Origin: Pseudomonadota bacterium
Lineage (GTDB): Bacteria > Pseudomonadota > Alphaproteobacteria > Acetobacterales > Acetobacteraceae
Direction: 5' to 3'
Assembly: GCA_021851785.1 (NCBI GenBank)
Contig: JAJZBV010000001.1
Location: forward strand, 206,325-270,324
Length of the DNA stretch: 64,000 bases
Position 1 is the stretch's first letter. Every line of letters begins with the position of its first letter. The notes under the pieces were generated by a model that worked only from the letters and a program-made list of their open reading frames with translations, searched no databases and was not told the origin of the DNA. The translations under genes and the position numbers were made by a program. This document shows positions 48,747 to 57,793 of this stretch, one piece after another.

Positions 48747-49690
48747 GCCGAGTGCTGCCCCGCCTTGTGGGCTGCGAGCGCCATCAGCCGCCGGTCGCGC
48801 CAGGCCTGGCGGGCGGGCTGTTCGGCGAGCGGCAAGGCGGCGCGGCGTGGCGCATCGAGCCGGGCGACGAGGTCGGGCGTCAGATCACAGGGCGTCATCT
48901 CGTTTGCCACTTGCGCATAGAGCGTGCCGTAGCGGGCGACGTAATCGGCGAGCCCGCCGGGGGCGTTGAGGTCGATGGTCTCGAACGGCCCCATGAACGA
49001 CCAGCGCAGACCCAGCCCGTGCTTGATGGTGGCGTCGAGATCCTCCTCGCTCACCACCCCGTCGCGCACCAGCCGGAAGGCCTCGCCGAGCAGCGCCATT
49101 TGCAGCCGGTTGAGGACGAAGCCGGTGACCTCCTTGTTCACCGTCGCCGGCACCTGCCCGGCGGCCTCCATCAGCGCCCGCGCCCGCGCGACCACGGCGG
49201 GGTCGGTCCACGGCGCCGGGCAAAGCTCGACCACCGGCACGAGATAGGGCGGGTTGACCGGATGGGCGACGAGGCAACGCCCGCGCCCGGCGAGATTGCC
49301 GGTGAACTGGCTCGCCGGGATGCCCGAGGTTGAACTCGCGAGGATGGCGTCGGGGGCGGCGAGGCGGTCCATCTCGGCGAACAGATCGGCCTTGTCCTCG
49401 ACCCGCTCGGGGCCGTTTTCCTGGACGTATTCGGCGCCGGCGAGCGCTTCGGCGAGGCTCGGCGCGAGGGTGAGGCGCGACAGCACGACCTCCGGCGGAT
49501 CGGCGAGCAGGCCGGCGGCGGCGAGTTCGGGCAGCCGCTCGGCGATGAAGCCGCGCGCCGCCGCAAGCGCGCCCGGCGCCGCGTCCCAGAGGGCTGTGGC
49601 GAAACCGGCGCGGGCGAAGACGATCGCCCAGGAGCGCCCGATCAGCCCCGCCCCGATCACCGCGACCCGGGTTTCGGTTTTTTCGTCCAT
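48743..49690 (-). CDS. 3-hydroxyacyl-CoA / L-carnitine dehydrogenase family protein
   Basis: VAVIGAGLIGRSWAIVFARAG; VAHPVNPPYLVPVVELCPA; GFVLNRLQMALLGEA. Confidence 0.88.
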   Translation of the reverse strand: MDEKTETRVAVIGAGLIGRSWAIVFARAGFATALWDAAPGALAAARGFIAERLPELAAAGLLADPPEVVLSRLTLAPSLAEALAGAEYVQENGPERVEDKADLFAEMDRLAAPDAILASSTSGIPASQFTGNLAGRGRCLVAHPVNPPYLVPVVELCPAPWTDPAVVARARALMEAAGQVPATVNKEVTGFVLNRLQMALLGEAFRLVRDGVVSEEDLDATIKHGLGLRWSFMGPFETIDLNAPGGLADYVARYGTLYAQVANEMTPCDLTPDLVARLDAPRRAALPLAEQPARQAWRDRRLMALAAHKAGQHSA

Positions 49691-49761
49691 CGCTTGCCAG
49701 CCCTCTCCACCCGGTTCACCGTGCCGGCACCTACCGGCAACCGAGAGGGAGAGGAAACCCG

Positions 49762-50763
49762 ATGACGCCATTGGTCAAGATCGCGGTGCTCGATGACTGG
49801 CAGGGCATCGCCCGCGCGAGCGCCGATTGGCGAGCGTTGGACGCCCGCGCGACGGTCGAATTTTTTCACGCGCCTTTCGCCACCGAGGACGAGGCGGCGA
49901 GCCGGCTCGCGTCCTACGACATCCTGCTCCCGATGCGCGAGCGGACGGCGTTTCCGGCCTCGCTGATCGCGCGTCTTTCGTGCCTCAAGCTGATCGCGAT
50001 GACCGGGCCGCGCGCCGGAACCCTCGATCTCGCCGCCTGCACCAAGGCCGGCATCCTGGTGTGCAATACCGGCAGCGACAGCTCCGGCGCGGCGACGGCG
50101 GAACTCGCGCTCAGTCTCCTCCTCGCCGCCGCCCGCTTTGTGCCGGCCGGGGATGCCTCGATCCGCGCCGGGCGGTTCCAGGAGGGGATCGGGCTCGGCC
50201 AGACGCTCGCGGGCGCGACCCTCGGCATCATCGGGCTCGGGCGGATCGGGGCGCGCATGGCCGGCTACGGCCGCGCGCTCGGCATGCGCGTGCTCGCCTG
50301 GAGCGCCAATCTGACCCCCGAGCGCGCCGCCGCCGCCGGCGCGGACTACGCGACGAAAGAGGCGCTGCTCGACGCCGCCGACGCGGTCAGCCTCCATCTC
50401 GTGCTCTCCGCCCGCAGCCGGGGAGTGCTCGGCGCCGCCGACCTCGCGCGCCTGAAACCGGGGGCGATCGTCGTCAACACCGCCCGCGGCCCGCTGATCG
50501 AGGAGGCGGCGCTGGTCGCGGCGCTCCGCGAGGGACGCATCAGGGCCGGGCTCGATGTTTTCGATACCGAGCCGCTGCCGCCCGGCCACCCGCTCCGCAC
50601 CGCGCCGAACACCGTGCTCACGCCGCATCTCGGCTTCGGGACGGACGCGATCTTCCGCCAGTTCTACGGCGAGGCGGTGGAAAACATCCTCGCCTTCCTC
50701 GACGGCGCGCCGATCCGCGTGGTCAATCCCGAGGCGCGGGACGGAGCAAAGGGGCAAACATAA
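49762..50763 (+). CDS. D-2-hydroxyacid dehydrogenase family protein
   Basis: LGIIGLGRIGARMAGYGRALGMRVLAW; PGAIVVNTARGPLIEEAALVAAL. Confidence 0.93.
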   Translation: MTPLVKIAVLDDWQGIARASADWRALDARATVEFFHAPFATEDEAASRLASYDILLPMRERTAFPASLIARLSCLKLIAMTGPRAGTLDLAACTKAGILVCNTGSDSSGAATAELALSLLLAAARFVPAGDASIRAGRFQEGIGLGQTLAGATLGIIGLGRIGARMAGYGRALGMRVLAWSANLTPERAAAAGADYATKEALLDAADAVSLHLVLSARSRGVLGAADLARLKPGAIVVNTARGPLIEEAALVAALREGRIRAGLDVFDTEPLPPGHPLRTAPNTVLTPHLGFGTDAIFRQFYGEAVENILAFLDGAPIRVVNPEARDGAKGQT

Positions 50764-50776
50764 AACGGGAAGAAAA

Positions 50777-50841
50777 GTTCTTTTTTGAAAAAAAGAACCA
50801 AAAAACTTTTGTCTGTGCATCAGCGCCTGCGGCGCTGATGC
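50777..50841 (+). repeat. Family A plus B-like hairpins after D-2-hydroxyacid dehydrogenase
   Basis: GTTCTTTTTTGAAAAAAAGAAC and GCATCAGCGCCTGCGGCGCTGATGC. Confidence 0.9.
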
Positions 50842-50922
50842 GCCGAGACGTCGCCCGCTTGACGGCGGAGATGCGGCGTTCTCCCATGCCGGCAACCGAG
50901 ACCGATTTAAAGGAGGAAAACG

Positions 50923-51996
50923 ATGCGCGCCTGGGCCGTGGTTGCCAACGGGGCACCGCTCAAGGAAATGGAGTTCCCGACCCCGGAGCCGAAAGGCACC
51001 GAGGTTCTCCTGGAGACGACGCATTGCGGCGTCTGCCATTCCGATCTCCATATCTGGGAAGGCTATTACGATCTCGGCGGCGGCAAGCGGATGTCGCTCA
51101 CCGATCGCGGCGTCGTGCTGCCGCTCGCCATGGGCCACGAAATCGTCGGCCGGGTGCTCAAGCTCGGGCCGGACGCCAAGGGCGTGAAGCCGGGCGATCT
51201 CCGCATCGTCTACCCCTGGGTCGGCTGCGGCACCTGCGCTGCCTGCCTCGGCGATGAGGACAATATGTGTCTCAAGCCGAAAAGCCTCGGCGTCTATCAG
51301 AACGGCGGCTACGCAACCCACGTGCTGGCGCCGCATCCGCGCCATCTCGTCGATCCCGGCACCCTCGATCCGGCGGTCGCCGCGACCTATGCCTGCTCCG
51401 GGATCACCGTCTATTCCGCGATCCAGAAGGTGTTGCCCTTGCCGGCCGAGGAGCCGGTGGTGGTCATCGGCGCCGGCGGGCTCGGGATGAACGCGATCGA
51501 GATCCTGAAGGCGCTCGGGCACAAGAATATCGTCGTCGTCGATGTCAGCGCCGAGAAACGTGAAGCCGCCGCGCGCGAGGGCGCGCGCCAGACCATCGAC
51601 GGCAATGGCGCCGGTAATGGCGAGGGCGTCGCCAAGCGCATCATCGAGGCGTGCGGCGGGCCGGTCGCGGCGGTGATCGACCTCGTCAACGGCGCGGCGA
51701 CGGCACGGTTCGCCTTCGATGCCCTGCGCAAGGGCGGCAAGCTGGTGCAGGTCGGGCTTTTCGGCGGCGAACTCGCGCTGCCGCTGCCCTTGATGCCGAT
51801 CCGCGCGCTCACCGTGCAGGGGAGCTATGTCGGCACCGTCAAGGATCTCCGCGCGCTGGTGCAGCTCGCGCAGTCCGGCGCCGTCAAGCCGCTGCCGGTG
51901 ACCATGGTTGCCCAGCGCGACGCCAACGAGGCCTTGATGCGGCTCCGCGACGGCAAGGTGACGGGGCGCCTCGTGCTCCGGGCGGAGGCGGCGTGA
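50923..51996 (+). CDS. Zinc-dependent alcohol dehydrogenase
   Basis: THCGVCHSDLHIWEG; GHEIVGRV; structural zinc CGTCAACLGDEDNMC. Confidence 0.94.
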   Translation: MRAWAVVANGAPLKEMEFPTPEPKGTEVLLETTHCGVCHSDLHIWEGYYDLGGGKRMSLTDRGVVLPLAMGHEIVGRVLKLGPDAKGVKPGDLRIVYPWVGCGTCAACLGDEDNMCLKPKSLGVYQNGGYATHVLAPHPRHLVDPGTLDPAVAATYACSGITVYSAIQKVLPLPAEEPVVVIGAGGLGMNAIEILKALGHKNIVVVDVSAEKREAAAREGARQTIDGNGAGNGEGVAKRIIEACGGPVAAVIDLVNGAATARFAFDALRKGGKLVQVGLFGGELALPLPLMPIRALTVQGSYVGTVKDLRALVQLAQSGAVKPLPVTMVAQRDANEALMRLRDGKVTGRLVLRAEAA

Positions 51997-53006
51997 TGAG
52001 CAAGCGCCAGGTCGTCATTCTCCGCCGCCGCCCGGTGGGCGCGCCGACGGCGGATATTTTCGCGATCGAGGAAGACGCCATCCCCGAACCCGCCGAGGGC
52101 CAGGTGCTGACGCGGACGATTTTCCTCTCGATCGACCCCTATATGCGCGGGCGGCTTTCGGATGCGAAATCCTACGCGGCACCCGTGCCGATCGGCGGGA
52201 TGATGGAGGGCGAGACGGTCGGCGAGGTGATCGCCTCGCGCGATCCCGGCTTCGCGCCGGGCGATGTCGTCGTCGGGCCGCGCGGCTGGGCGTCGCATCT
52301 GGTCTCGGCGGCGAAATTCCTGGTCAAGCTGCCGCGGAACGGGGCGCCGCTGTCCAACTATCTCGGGGTGCTCGGCATGCCCGGCACCACCGCCTATTCC
52401 GGGATGACCGATATCGGCCAGCCGAAAGCCGGCGAGACGGTGGTGATCTCGGCCGCCTCGGGCGCCGTCGGCGCGGTCGCCGGCCAGCTCGCCAAGCGCG
52501 CCGGGGCGCGCGTCGTGGGCGTCGCCGGCGGGGCGGAGAAATGCCTGTTCGTGCAGGAGACGCTGGGCTTCGATGAATGCATCGATCATCGCGCGCTCGA
52601 TCTCAAGGCGGCGCTGACTGACGCCTGCCCGAACGGGATCGATGTCTATTTCGAGAATGTCGGCGGCGAGTTGCAGCGCCTGGTCTTCCCCCGGCTCAAC
52701 GCCTTCGGCCGGGTGGTGATGTGCGGCATGGTCGCCGAATACAACGACACCGAGCCCCGTCCGGGTCCGAATCTCATGATGGTGGTGCGCAACCGGCTGC
52801 GCATTCAGGGCCTGATCGTCTCCGACAAGCCCGAACGTTTCGCCGAATGGCGGGCGCTGGCGACGCCCTGGGTGCGCGATGGCAGCCTGAAATACCGGGA
52901 AGACATCGTCGATGGGCTGGAAAACGCCCCGGACGCCCTGATCGGCATTCTCGGCGGCCGCAATTTCGGCAAGCTCCTGGTCCGGGTCGGCGCCGATCCG
53001 GCGTAA
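51996..53006 (+). CDS. NADP-dependent oxidoreductase (MDR, prostaglandin reductase-like)
   Basis: FLSIDPYMRGRLSDAKSYAAPVPIG; VISAASGAVGAVAGQLAKRAGARVVGVAGG. Confidence 0.93.
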   Translation: MSKRQVVILRRRPVGAPTADIFAIEEDAIPEPAEGQVLTRTIFLSIDPYMRGRLSDAKSYAAPVPIGGMMEGETVGEVIASRDPGFAPGDVVVGPRGWASHLVSAAKFLVKLPRNGAPLSNYLGVLGMPGTTAYSGMTDIGQPKAGETVVISAASGAVGAVAGQLAKRAGARVVGVAGGAEKCLFVQETLGFDECIDHRALDLKAALTDACPNGIDVYFENVGGELQRLVFPRLNAFGRVVMCGMVAEYNDTEPRPGPNLMMVVRNRLRIQGLIVSDKPERFAEWRALATPWVRDGSLKYREDIVDGLENAPDALIGILGGRNFGKLLVRVGADPA

Positions 53007-53029
53007 AGGCCAGCCGCTTATCGCGGAGT

Positions 53030-53096
53030 GGGCAGTGCTTGCGGCACTGCCCACCAGACAAAAGTCTTTTTGCTTCTTTTTCTTCAGAAAAAGAAG
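53030..53096 (-). repeat. Family B plus A hairpins between oxidoreductase and aminotransferase genes
   Basis: GGGCAGTGCTTGCGGCACTGCCC and CTTCTTTTTCTTCAGAAAAAGAAG. Confidence 0.9.
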
Positions 53097-53215
53097 GCTC
53101 TTACCGGATCGCCCTTCTCGCGCGCCGATGAAAAAACCTTCTCGCAGGAAACAGGGGAATTCATTGGCGGCGGCGCGCAAGGCGCGGCAGGATGCGGCGC
53201 CAAAGGAACCCGATC

Positions 53216-54412
53216 ATGAGCGAAAGCGATAACCACCCCCCGCCTGACCCGCCCCAAGGGCGGCATTTCCTGCAAATCCCCGGCCCCACCAACGTCCCCG
53301 AGCGCGTGCTGCGTGCCATCGACCGCCCGACCATCGACCATCGCGGCCCGGAATTCGCCGCCCTCGCCCGCCGCGTGCTCGACAATCTGCGCCCGGTTTT
53401 CGGGACCGGGGCGCCGGTGGTCATCTACCCCGCCTCCGGCACCGGGGCGTGGGAGGCGGCGCTGGTCAACACCCTCTCGCCCGGCGACCGTGTGCTGATG
53501 ATCCGCACCGGCTGGTTCGCGACGCTGTGGAAGGAGATGGCCGAGCGTCTCGGCCTCTCGCCCCTGGTCTTCGATACCGATTGGCGCCGCGGCGCCGATC
53601 CGACGCTGATCGGCGAGACGCTGGCCGCCGATCGCGGCCATGAGATCAAGGCGGTCTGCATCGTCCATAACGAAACCTCGACCGGCTGCCGGAGCGACAT
53701 CCAATCCATCCGCGAGGCGATGGACAGCGCCCGGCACCCCGCCCTGCTGCTCGTCGATACCATCTCCTCGCTCGGCTCGATGGAGTATCGCCACGATGAT
53801 TGGGGGGTCGATGTCACCATCGCCGGCTCGCAGAAGGGGTTGATGCTGCCGCCCGGCCTCTCCTTCAACGCGATCAGCCCGAAGGCGCTCGCGGCCGCCG
53901 AGCGCGCGCGTCTGGCCCGCAGCTATTGGGACTGGCGCCCGATGCTGGCCGCCAATGAGCGCGGCTTTTTCCCCTACACGCCGGCGACCAACCTGCTCTA
54001 CGGGCTCGATGCCGCGCTCGCGATGCTGCTCGGGACCGGGCTCGATGCGGTCTTCGCCCGCCACGCCCGCCATGCCGAGGCGACCCGGCACGCGGTCCGC
54101 GCCTGGGGGCTCGAAATCCAGTGCGCCGACCCGCGCCACTATTCCGCGAGCTTGACCGCTGTCCGCCTGCCCGAGGGCGAAAGCGCCGATCGTCTCCGCG
54201 CCCTCATTCTGGCGCGCTTCAACATGAGCCTCGGCAACGGCCTCGGCCCGCTCGCCGATCGCGTCTTTCGCATCGGCCATCTCGGCCATTTCGGCGATCT
54301 CGACCTGATCGGAACCCTCGGCGGGGTGGAAATGGGCCTCGCTGGCGCCGGCATCCCCTTCCGCGCCGGCGGCGTCCAGGCGGCGCTCGACTTCCTGGCG
54401 CTGCCGGGGTGA
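53216..54412 (+). CDS. Alanine/serine-glyoxylate aminotransferase
   Basis: IPGPTNVPERVLRAIDRPTIDHRGPEF; AGSQKGLMLPPGLSF PLP lysine. Confidence 0.93.
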   Translation: MSESDNHPPPDPPQGRHFLQIPGPTNVPERVLRAIDRPTIDHRGPEFAALARRVLDNLRPVFGTGAPVVIYPASGTGAWEAALVNTLSPGDRVLMIRTGWFATLWKEMAERLGLSPLVFDTDWRRGADPTLIGETLAADRGHEIKAVCIVHNETSTGCRSDIQSIREAMDSARHPALLLVDTISSLGSMEYRHDDWGVDVTIAGSQKGLMLPPGLSFNAISPKALAAAERARLARSYWDWRPMLAANERGFFPYTPATNLLYGLDAALAMLLGTGLDAVFARHARHAEATRHAVRAWGLEIQCADPRHYSASLTAVRLPEGESADRLRALILARFNMSLGNGLGPLADRVFRIGHLGHFGDLDLIGTLGGVEMGLAGAGIPFRAGGVQAALDFLALPG

Positions 54413-54429
54413 GATAGAGATGAGGACTC

Positions 54430-54492
54430 GTTCTTTTTTGCAAAAAAGAACCAAAAAACGTTTGTCCGTTGGGCAGTGCCTGCGGCACTGCC
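54430..54492 (+). repeat. Family A plus B hairpins after aminotransferase
   Basis: GTTCTTTTTTGCAAAAAAGAAC (perfect palindrome) and GGGCAGTGCCTGCGGCACTGCC. Confidence 0.9.
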
Positions 54493-54513
54493 GCGCAAAG
54501 AGAGGGATCACAC

Positions 54514-55209
54514 ATGATCGAAGTCTGGACCTGGCCGACCCCGAACGGCCATAAAGTGCATATCATGCTGGAGGAGGTCGGCCTTCCCTATAAAGTGGTG
54601 CCGGTGAATATCGGCCAGGGGGAGCAGTTCAGGCCGGAATTCCTCGCGATCACCCCCAATCATCGCATTCCCGCGATCGTCGACCCCGCGGGGCCCGGTG
54701 GCAAGCGCTTCAGCTTGTTCGAATCCGGCGCGATCCTGATCTATCTCGCCGAGAAGACCGGGAAATTGATCCCCGCCGATCCGGCTTCACGTTACACTTG
54801 TCTTCAGTGGCTGATGTTCCAGATGGGCGGGGTCGGGCCGATGTTCGGCCAGTACAACCATTTCGCCGCCTACGCCCCGGAAAAAATCCCCTACGCCATC
54901 GAGCGCTACACCAACGAGGTCAAACGCCTGCACCGGGTGCTCGATCAGCGTCTCGGCGAAAGCGAGTATCTCGCCGGGGCGGACTACTCGATCGCCGATA
55001 TCGCGACCTTCCCCTGGGTGCGCAATCCGGCGCGGCGCGGCATCGACCTCGCCGATTACCCCCATGTCCGCCGCTGGCACGACGCGATCGCCGCCCGCCC
55101 GGCGGTGATGCGCGGCGTCGAGGTCTTGAGCGAGAACCAGCGCCGTGGCGCGATGACCGACCAGGAGCGGGAAAATCTGTTTGGAGTGAAGCAGTTCGGC
55201 GCGCGCTGA
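54514..55209 (+). CDS. Glutathione S-transferase family protein
   Basis: WTWPTPNGHKVHIMLEEVGLPYKVVPVNI; FESGAILIYLAEKTGKLIP. Confidence 0.93.
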   Translation: MIEVWTWPTPNGHKVHIMLEEVGLPYKVVPVNIGQGEQFRPEFLAITPNHRIPAIVDPAGPGGKRFSLFESGAILIYLAEKTGKLIPADPASRYTCLQWLMFQMGGVGPMFGQYNHFAAYAPEKIPYAIERYTNEVKRLHRVLDQRLGESEYLAGADYSIADIATFPWVRNPARRGIDLADYPHVRRWHDAIAARPAVMRGVEVLSENQRRGAMTDQERENLFGVKQFGAR

Positions 55210-55264
55210 GGCGGCGATCTCCTGCTCGATATCGCGCGCACCCGGCGTGAGGGCTGAGACGCGC

Positions 55265-56308
55265 TTACCGCGCGCGCGGCCGGGCGCGGCGGCGAAGGGC
55301 GCCGAGGGCCGCGACCCCGAAGCCAAGCAGGCCGAGCGTCGCCGGCTCGGGGACATTGGTGCCGCCGCTGCCGACCAGGGGCGCGATGTCATCGAGCGAA
55401 GTGATGAAAAAATTGTTCGAAACGAAATCTTGCGACGACCCGATGAGGCCGGTATTGGCGTAGTCGATGAACACCAAATTGCCCGTGTTATCGGCCCAGT
55501 AGAGCTGACCATTGCCGGTGACGGCGCCTTGGTCGAGTTCCTGACCCGGCGAGAGCGCGAGCGTCGAGAGAACCGCGCCGGTGGTGCTGATCTGCGCCAG
55601 CGTATCCCCGCCGGCGAGGATCAGATCCCCGGTGAACGGGTCATAGACCATGCCGTGCGCGTAAGGAACATTGGTGAGCAGCGCCGTGGTGACGCCGGTG
55701 GCGAGATTGATGGTGCCGAAATTCCCCAACCCGCTATTGGTGCCATCGGTGTAAAACGCCGTGCCGGCGGCTTGCCCGGGCGCGAAGGTGATATGCGTCA
55801 CCTCACTGTTGGCGCCTGACACCGAAATCACATTCGGCGCGCCGCCGGTCGGGTTGAGCGGCACCTCGGTGATCGTCGCGGCGCCGCCTTCGCTGCCGCC
55901 GCCCCAGACATGATTGCCGTTGGGGCCGACGGTGATCTCAAAGGTGTTCATCCCGGCGTTGAGCGTCGTGTAACTCCCATTCGTCGGGTTCACCTGGTAG
56001 ATGCTGCCGGTGTTTTGGCCGCCCACCAGCAGTTGGCTGTTATTGGGGTTTTCGACGATGCCGTCCGCCCCCGGCGTCTGTGCGATTCCGGTCGGCGCGG
56101 TGACGGTGAACGTGCCGTTGCCGGCATTGCCGTCGCCAGCATAGGTCGCGGTGGATTTCCAGATATTTTCACCGCTGGCGAAGGTGGTAAAATACAGAGT
56201 ATCGGTAACGGCGCCGGCCCAGGCTGGGGACGCCGCCAGATCGGCCATCAGCATTGCCGTCGTGGCGAGAAGGGTATACGTGCCTGCCGATCGGACGCCG
56301 CTCCACAT
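55265..56308 (-). CDS. PEP-CTERM sorting-domain exported protein
   Basis: Signal peptide; C-terminal VPEPATLGLLGFGVAALGALRRRARPRAR. Confidence 0.88.
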   Translation of the reverse strand: MWSGVRSAGTYTLLATTAMLMADLAASPAWAGAVTDTLYFTTFASGENIWKSTATYAGDGNAGNGTFTVTAPTGIAQTPGADGIVENPNNSQLLVGGQNTGSIYQVNPTNGSYTTLNAGMNTFEITVGPNGNHVWGGGSEGGAATITEVPLNPTGGAPNVISVSGANSEVTHITFAPGQAAGTAFYTDGTNSGLGNFGTINLATGVTTALLTNVPYAHGMVYDPFTGDLILAGGDTLAQISTTGAVLSTLALSPGQELDQGAVTGNGQLYWADNTGNLVFIDYANTGLIGSSQDFVSNNFFITSLDDIAPLVGSGGTNVPEPATLGLLGFGVAALGALRRRARPRAR

Positions 56309-56423
56309 GGCGAGTTCTCCTTAGATTGGGAACCGTGATATTAACGAATGATTAACATATTTGCGGCGCGCCGCTCAAGCTGTTTTTATAGTGCAACTCG
56401 GCAGACGAAGGGGTGCTGAGGCG

Positions 56424-56690
56424 ATGAAGGCCCGCGCGTTCTGGACCGTTGCCGCCGGACGCGGCGAGATTCGCGCCGAAGACCTGCCCGCGCCAGCGGT
56501 TCCGCTGGGCAAGGATTTCCACGCGCGCCGCCTTCGCCTCACCGTCTGCGACCACGTCATGATCACGCCTTCCGTCCGGGCCGGGCGCCATCTCGCCGGG
56601 CGCAAGGTTCTGCTGCGCGAAAGCCCGCGCGCATACGCTGCCTTCGAGAGCCCGGTCGCGGCCGAGGGCGGCGCCGAGGGCGCGGCATGA
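56424..56690 (+). pseudogene. Possible remnant/fusion of zinc alcohol dehydrogenase N-terminus
   Basis: MKARAFWTVAAGRGEIRAEDLPAP resembles Zn-ADH start, then abrupt loss of family sequence; 88 aa. Confidence 0.4.
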
Positions 56691-57727
56691 GCCTGATCGC
56701 GCTTTTTGTCCCGGCGCCCTGGGCGCGGCTCTCCGGCGGCTATGCCTATGACCGCCGGATGGTCGTGGGCCTCCGCCGCGCCGGGCACGATGTTTCGGTG
56801 ATCGCGCTCGCCGGGCGCCACCCGCTCGCCGATCAGGCGGCCGAGGAAGACGCCGGGCGCGGGCTCGCACCCCTCGCGCCGGAGGTGATCCCGGTGATCG
56901 ACGGCCTCGCGCTGCCCGCCTTCGCCCCCCATCTCGCCGCCATCACTGGCCGCGCGATCGGCCTCATCCACCACCCGGCCGCGCTCGAGACCGGGTTTTC
57001 CGAGGCCGACCGCGCCGATCTCCGCGCCCTCGAATGCCGCCTGCTGCCGCGCCTCAAAGCGGTCATCGCGACCAGCCCGGAAACCGCGTCCCGGCTGGAA
57101 AAAGAATTCGGCGTCGCTCCCGCCCGCCTTCGCGTCGTGACGCCGGGCACCGATCCGGCGCCGCGGAGCATGGGCTCCGGCGGGCCGGGCGCCGCCATCC
57201 TCTCGGTCGGCGCCCTCATCCCGCGCAAGGGCCATGACGTGCTGCTGCGCGCGCTGGCGCCGCTGTTCGATCTCGATTTTTCCCTCACCATCGCCGGCGA
57301 GGCGAACAGCGACCCCGCTTATGCCGCGACCCTCCGCGATCTCGCCGGCGAACTCGGGATCGCGGCAAAAGTGACCTTCGCCGGCGAGGTCGATGACCGG
57401 ACGCTGGACCGCCTCTGGCGGGGCGCCGATCTCTTCGCGCTCGCAACCCACTGGGAGGGGTATGGCATGGCGGTCGCCGAGGCGCTGGCGCGCGGCCTCC
57501 CGGCCGCAATCTGCACCGGCGGCGCGGCCGCGGCCTTGGTTCCCGAAAACGCCGGAATCTTCGCCCCTCCCGGCGATCACGAGCAACTCTCGAAGGCGCT
57601 GCGGCGGTTGATTTTCGATGTCGAACTCCGCGCCGAGATGGCCGAAAACGCCTGGCGCGCGGGGCAGACCCTGCCCGGCTGGGAGGCCGAGATCGCCGCG
57701 TTCGCCGAAGCGCTCGGGGCAGGATAA
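56687..57727 (+). CDS. Glycosyltransferase family 4
   Basis: ILSVGALIPRKGHDVLLRAL; ALATHWEGYGMAVAEALARGLPAA. Confidence 0.94.
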   Translation: MSLIALFVPAPWARLSGGYAYDRRMVVGLRRAGHDVSVIALAGRHPLADQAAEEDAGRGLAPLAPEVIPVIDGLALPAFAPHLAAITGRAIGLIHHPAALETGFSEADRADLRALECRLLPRLKAVIATSPETASRLEKEFGVAPARLRVVTPGTDPAPRSMGSGGPGAAILSVGALIPRKGHDVLLRALAPLFDLDFSLTIAGEANSDPAYAATLRDLAGELGIAAKVTFAGEVDDRTLDRLWRGADLFALATHWEGYGMAVAEALARGLPAAICTGGAAAALVPENAGIFAPPGDHEQLSKALRRLIFDVELRAEMAENAWRAGQTLPGWEAEIAAFAEALGAG

Positions 57728-57733
57728 GAAGGC

Positions 57734-57773
57734 GAGGGCTCCGCCCTGGACCCGCCGGGGGCAGCGCCCCCGG
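57734..57773. repeat. GC-rich double hairpin (family C)
   Basis: GAGGGCTCCGCCCTGG and CCGGGGGC-AGC-GCCCCCGG. Confidence 0.85.
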
Positions 57774-57793
57774 ACCCGCCATGGGAGAAAAAA

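Noticed and set aside
53084-54511. 475-aa minus-strand ORF opposite the aminotransferase
   Set aside because: Shadow ORF; its ends are translations of A-family repeats (e.g. KRFLVLFCKKERV).
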